Assembly (NCBI GenBank): GCA_003731675.1
Contig: RCNQ01000065.1
Coordinates: 1-8,825, forward strand
Direction of reading: 5' to 3'
DNA from: Bacteroidetes/Chlorobi group bacterium ChocPot_Mid
Lineage (GTDB): Bacteria > Bacteroidota > Ignavibacteria > Kapaibacteriales > UBA2268
DNA: 8,825 nt
Part shown: one piece after another, positions 6,834 through 8,825 of the stretch
Position numbering within the stretch: position 1 is the stretch's first letter
How the letters are laid out: each line of letters opens with the position of its first letter
Translations under genes and position numbers: made by a program
Notes under the pieces: model-generated
Told to the model about the DNA's origin: nothing
Database searches by the model: none
The model's input: only the letters and a program-made list of their open reading frames with translations

Positions 6834-8825
6834 TTATTTAATTCCTAATTGTTTTCTGGCGAGTGCAAGGTGAATTCTCAGGTGTGCAAAACCAGTCCCG
6901 ACTGAAATTTTTGATTGCAGTTCACGAAGAGTTATATTATTTTTTCTTTCGACATATTTTGCAACTTCTGAAAGAGTAGTCTTATTTATTAAATGACTTA
7001 AATTAATTTTAAAATCTGATTCTATAATTAGTTGAATTTGTCGTGCAATATCAACATCAGGTATTTTCATTTTCTTTGAAATATCTTCAAGAGAAAGTCC
7101 ATTTTGAGAATAATCAATAATTCGTTTTTGCTCTTTTGTTAGTTCAGTTTTTTTGTCATCATAAATATTTTTATTGATATTTTTGATTTCATTGATAAAG
7201 TGCATTGCAAAATTTTGCATAAATACTTTACCAATCCCTGAGATATTTTGCATCTTAGATAAGTCATCTGGTTTCTCGATTGCAATTTTTCTTAAGGTTA
7301 GGTCAGATATAATGGCACGTTCAACAACATGATTTTTTTCTGCTAATTTTGAGCGTATTTCTTTAAGTTTGTGCAAGAGATGGTCATCAGGATTTATTTC
7401 TTTTCGGTTGAAATTTATTTTCTTAATACCCCTAAGCTTAAATGTTATTTCATCAGATGTAGTTATAACGGGATAAAGTTCGCCTGAAGACAACAAATTG
7501 CCTTTATAGATTTCCTGCTCAATACACTGTTTAATTTCCTCAAATGAGTACTCACTGCAAGTTCCAAAAAATTGTGCTTTAAACAAATCATATTTTTTAA
7601 CCTGCTTATCAACAATACCTTTAAGATAATTGCAGATAGTTGTTTTTCCAAAATTACCATCCAACTCATAAACAGCTTCGAAAACTTTTGTTTGTAAAAA
7701 TTTTTGCTTTGATGATATGACCCTATCTTTTGGGAATAGATTCAGACATGAGCTACATTTACCACAAATACCAGAAAATTCGTTATCCCGAAAATAATTA
7801 AGGATAAAATTCCTTTTACATTCGTCTGTTTCAGCATAATGTTGCATAATATTTAATTTTTTAACAGCATTTTGTTTTCTTGCTTTCATAGCTTCGAAAT
7901 CCAAAGGTAAATCTTCGCATTTCATTCTTTCTGCAAGCAAAGTAATACCATTAGTAAAACCAGGGAAATGAAAATTTATCAAGTCTGCAAATTCAAAAGC
8001 TCTTATGGTGTCTTGCAACTCATCAAAGTCAATGTCATATTTTTTCATAAAATGCTGAATATCGAACTGCACTGGTTTTGAAAAAACTTCTGAACTTATT
8101 CCTCTTAATAAAGCTTCTAAAACTTTTTTCTTTCGGCTGTCCACATTTTCATAGTATTCAATAATTCTTTCTTCAGAAGTTGTAATCTGTAAAGAAGCCA
8201 AACCATGAGTAGAACCTCGTTTCAGAATTTTCTCTCTTTCGAGTAGTTTAATAACAGAACTTACTGTCAGAGAAGGAAGATTCAAGGCATTTCCGATTTC
8301 GGAGTCACTAAGGAATATCGAATCGTAACTTTTGGAACCAGTAGATGTTGAATTCAGGTCGAACAGATAATTGTAGATAGAATCAATGTTCTGAAAAGAT
8401 GGGAAACTGGAATTAATGAAGAATTCCTGCAATTTTCGGTCTGCTGGATGATATAGCAAAACGCAATTTGACGGCAGACCATCTCTTCCAGCACGACCTG
8501 CTTCCTGATAATATGATTCTATGCTTGAGGGCAAATCCAAATGTATAACATTGCGAACATCAGCTCTGTCAATTCCCATTCCGAAAGCATTTGTAGCTAC
8601 AATAATATTAGTCTCACCATTTATAAATTTTTCCTGGGCATATTTCCGGAATTTATCGGCTAAACCTGCATGATATGATGTTACTTTGAAGCTTGATTTC
8701 ATTAATTCTTCCGTAAAGGATTCGACTCTTTTTCTTGAACCGCAGTAGATAATTGATGCTCCATTTTTTGATTTGTTAAGAATTTCAATTACCCTGCTTA
8801 GTTTTTCACTAGTGTTTTCTGTAGA
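6834..8825 (-). CDS. recQ: RecQ-family ATP-dependent DNA helicase, partial at N-terminus
   Basis: A 3'-5' DNA helicase of recombination and repair. The frame is open to the window edge: beyond the first in-frame ATG (8702) it reads on for 41 codons including IIYCGSRKRVESF, a normal RecQ segment, so that ATG is internal. About 663 residues are visible; helicase motifs I-III lie outside. Counting from the 8702 Met: YHAGL (10-14, motif IV region), IVATNAFGMGID (34-45, motif V), QEAGRAGRDG (66-75, motif VI), zinc-site cysteines C295, C313, C316 and C319 spaced as in E. coli RecQ, an RQC winged helix about 330-420, an HRDC domain about 440-512 with the ISGIGKVF loop, and a C-terminal helix-turn-helix region about 518-622. 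About 220 residues separate motif VI from the first zinc cysteine, against roughly 50 in E. coli; this inserted helical/winged-helix region is, from memory, also present in Bacteroidetes RecQ-like helicases. murQ follows after 82 bp. Confidence 0.95.
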   Translation of the reverse strand, partial: STENTSEKLSRVIEILNKSKNGASIIYCGSRKRVESFTEELMKSSFKVTSYHAGLADKFRKYAQEKFINGETNIIVATNAFGMGIDRADVRNVIHLDLPSSIESYYQEAGRAGRDGLPSNCVLLYHPADRKLQEFFINSSFPSFQNIDSIYNYLFDLNSTSTGSKSYDSIFLSDSEIGNALNLPSLTVSSVIKLLEREKILKRGSTHGLASLQITTSEERIIEYYENVDSRKKKVLEALLRGISSEVFSKPVQFDIQHFMKKYDIDFDELQDTIRAFEFADLINFHFPGFTNGITLLAERMKCEDLPLDFEAMKARKQNAVKKLNIMQHYAETDECKRNFILNYFRDNEFSGICGKCSSCLNLFPKDRVISSKQKFLQTKVFEAVYELDGNFGKTTICNYLKGIVDKQVKKYDLFKAQFFGTCSEYSFEEIKQCIEQEIYKGNLLSSGELYPVITTSDEITFKLRGIKKINFNRKEINPDDHLLHKLKEIRSKLAEKNHVVERAIISDLTLRKIAIEKPDDLSKMQNISGIGKVFMQNFAMHFINEIKNINKNIYDDKKTELTKEQKRIIDYSQNGLSLEDISKKMKIPDVDIARQIQLIIESDFKINLSHLINKTTLSEVAKYVERKNNITLRELQSKISVGTGFAHLRIHLALARKQLGIK

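Noticed and set aside
7463..7669. Short minus-strand frame inside recQ
   Set aside because: It overlaps the RQC domain in another frame and has no features of its own.
8700..8702. ATG at 8702 as the recQ start
   Set aside because: The frame continues upstream to the window edge with conserved RecQ sequence (IIYCGSRKRVE), and the helicase motifs I-III must lie further upstream.

Overview
The window is about 8.8 kb of AT-rich bacterial DNA, densely coding and with short spacers. It holds five protein genes, two of them cut by the window edges. The long surface protein at 2869-5652 ends in a type IX secretion (T9SS) sorting domain, which points to the Bacteroidota/Chlorobi/Ignavibacteria/Kapabacteria group. 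The glycine decarboxylase is the split form (a separate GcvPA), whereas classical Bacteroidetes usually carry a single fused GcvP. A good match to the Bacteroidetes-type promoter lies in front of it. Together these favour the Ignavibacteria/Chlorobi/Kapabacteria side of the group; this is inference, not proof.

Layout. 1-1303 (minus): gcvPA, complete at its start and lacking only its last few residues at the left edge. 1304-1501: AT-rich divergent spacer with a likely gcvPA promoter and a 13-bp inverted repeat. 1502-2818 (plus): a divergent phosphoglycerate kinase family gene with several altered active-site positions. 2819-2868: convergent spacer with a strong hairpin that can serve as a bidirectional terminator. 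2869-5652 (minus): a 927-residue modular secreted protein (signal peptide, CxCH-containing N-terminal domain, Kre9-like domain, four Ig-like repeats of exactly 85 residues, two ASH-like domains, T9SS sorting domain). 5816-6751 (minus): murQ. 6834-8825 (minus): a RecQ-family helicase open at the right edge.

Functionally this looks like an ordinary chromosomal housekeeping neighbourhood: one-carbon/glycine metabolism, a three-carbon phosphate kinase, cell-wall amino-sugar recycling and DNA repair, plus one large exported adhesin-like protein. recQ, murQ and the surface gene lie in the same direction with gaps of 82 and 163 bp, so co-transcription is possible but not shown. I see no transposon, integrase, CRISPR array, tRNA, rRNA or defence cassette. 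I found no convincing undescribed multi-gene system. The observations most worth a second look are the altered active site of the phosphoglycerate kinase homologue and the architecture and cysteine pattern of the surface protein.
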